A stretch of 5,465 nt of DNA from Bacteroidota bacterium (GTDB lineage Bacteria > Bacteroidota > Bacteroidia > Chitinophagales > LD1): the NCBI GenBank assembly GCA_018267435.1, contig JAFDYM010000426.1, forward strand, positions 1-5,465, read 5' to 3'. Positions 5,238 to 5,465 of this stretch are shown piece after piece. The notes under the pieces were generated by a model. That model was not told where the DNA came from. It worked only from the letters and a program-made list of their open reading frames with translations, and made no database searches. Positions within the stretch are counted from its first letter, which is position 1. Every line of letters begins with the position of its first letter. Made by a program: the position numbers and the translations under genes.

Positions 5238-5465
5238 TTTTGCTTTCATCTTCGTTGCTATTCTATTTCTAACTTCATGCAATAATCAACCCAAAGATAC
5301 ACGCCCTGTAGTGGGCGAGTTCGACAGTACTGCCATAGCAGCCGACACGGTAATGCAAATAGGCTTGGAGCAGAGCTATGAATTCAACAAAACGCTTACT
5401 GTAAACAAGAACGTAGTGTACGATGTAATAGCATGGGGTACGCCTACACAGGGTAAGCTATGCTT
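5227..5465 (+). CDS. Lipoprotein of unknown function, 5' part only
   Basis: From the ATG at 5227 the frame is open to the right edge (79 full codons). It begins with a lipoprotein signal peptide: MRSNF, a hydrophobic core AFIFVAILF, and lipobox LTSC with the lipidated Cys at residue 18, followed by NNQPKD. After a short flexible linker the mature part reads EFDSTAIAADTVMQIGLEQ and a beta-rich stretch (NKTLTVNKNVVYDVIAWGTPTQGK). No family is recognised in this fragment. An alternative ATG at 5167-5169, overlapping the carA stop as TAATG, is in the same frame and would add 20 residues. The 5227 start gives a normal short signal peptide and is preferred, though the upstream start would allow translational coupling to carA. 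The gene is very likely in the carA transcript, 59 bp downstream. Confidence 0.72.
   Translation, partial: MRSNFAFIFVAILFLTSCNNQPKDTRPVVGEFDSTAIAADTVMQIGLEQSYEFNKTLTVNKNVVYDVIAWGTPTQGKLC

Overview
The window reads as chromosomal DNA from a member of the Bacteroidota, probably Chitinophagaceae-like. Supporting signs are Bacteroidota-style promoter cores close to start codons, no strong Shine-Dalgarno sequences, several small secreted lipocalin-like proteins, a strong preference for ATA isoleucine codons, and GC-rich palindromic intergenic repeats. The genus cannot be fixed from this sequence alone.

Left part (1-3189), all on the minus strand. In order of transcription: three tandem, related, exported lipocalin-like proteins (start codons at 3189, 2644 and 2059); a 56-residue DUF1328/YtjA-type membrane protein (1323-1493); and a secreted alpha/beta-hydrolase of the lipase type that runs off the left edge. 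The hydrolase frame is open across the whole window except for one in-frame TAG at 987-989, 61 codons after the start, so it is a nonsense pseudogene, a sequencing error or a readthrough case. Intrinsic terminators on the minus strand follow the second lipocalin gene (2087-2113) and the DUF1328 gene (1283-1310).

Middle (3190-4051). A 99-bp divergent gap separates the lipocalin cluster from a plus-strand YkgJ-family cysteine-cluster protein (3289-3771). Behind it lies a 280-bp gene-free stretch. Its first part is a composite palindromic repeat; its last part probably holds the carA promoter.

Right part (4052-5465), plus strand. carA, the glutaminase subunit of carbamoyl-phosphate synthetase, is complete with its catalytic residues. 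It is followed closely by the start of a lipoprotein gene cut by the right edge. The lipoprotein's likely start codon sits inside the closing arm of a 10-bp inverted repeat.

No metabolic link between the halves is visible. carA is housekeeping; the rest are envelope or secreted proteins and one small metal-binding protein of unknown role. I see no CRISPR array, transposase, phage gene, tRNA, rRNA or recognisable defence system, and nothing that amounts to a clear new multi-gene system. The points most worth a second look are the in-frame stop, the start-codon hairpin, the palindromic elements and the lipocalin triplet.
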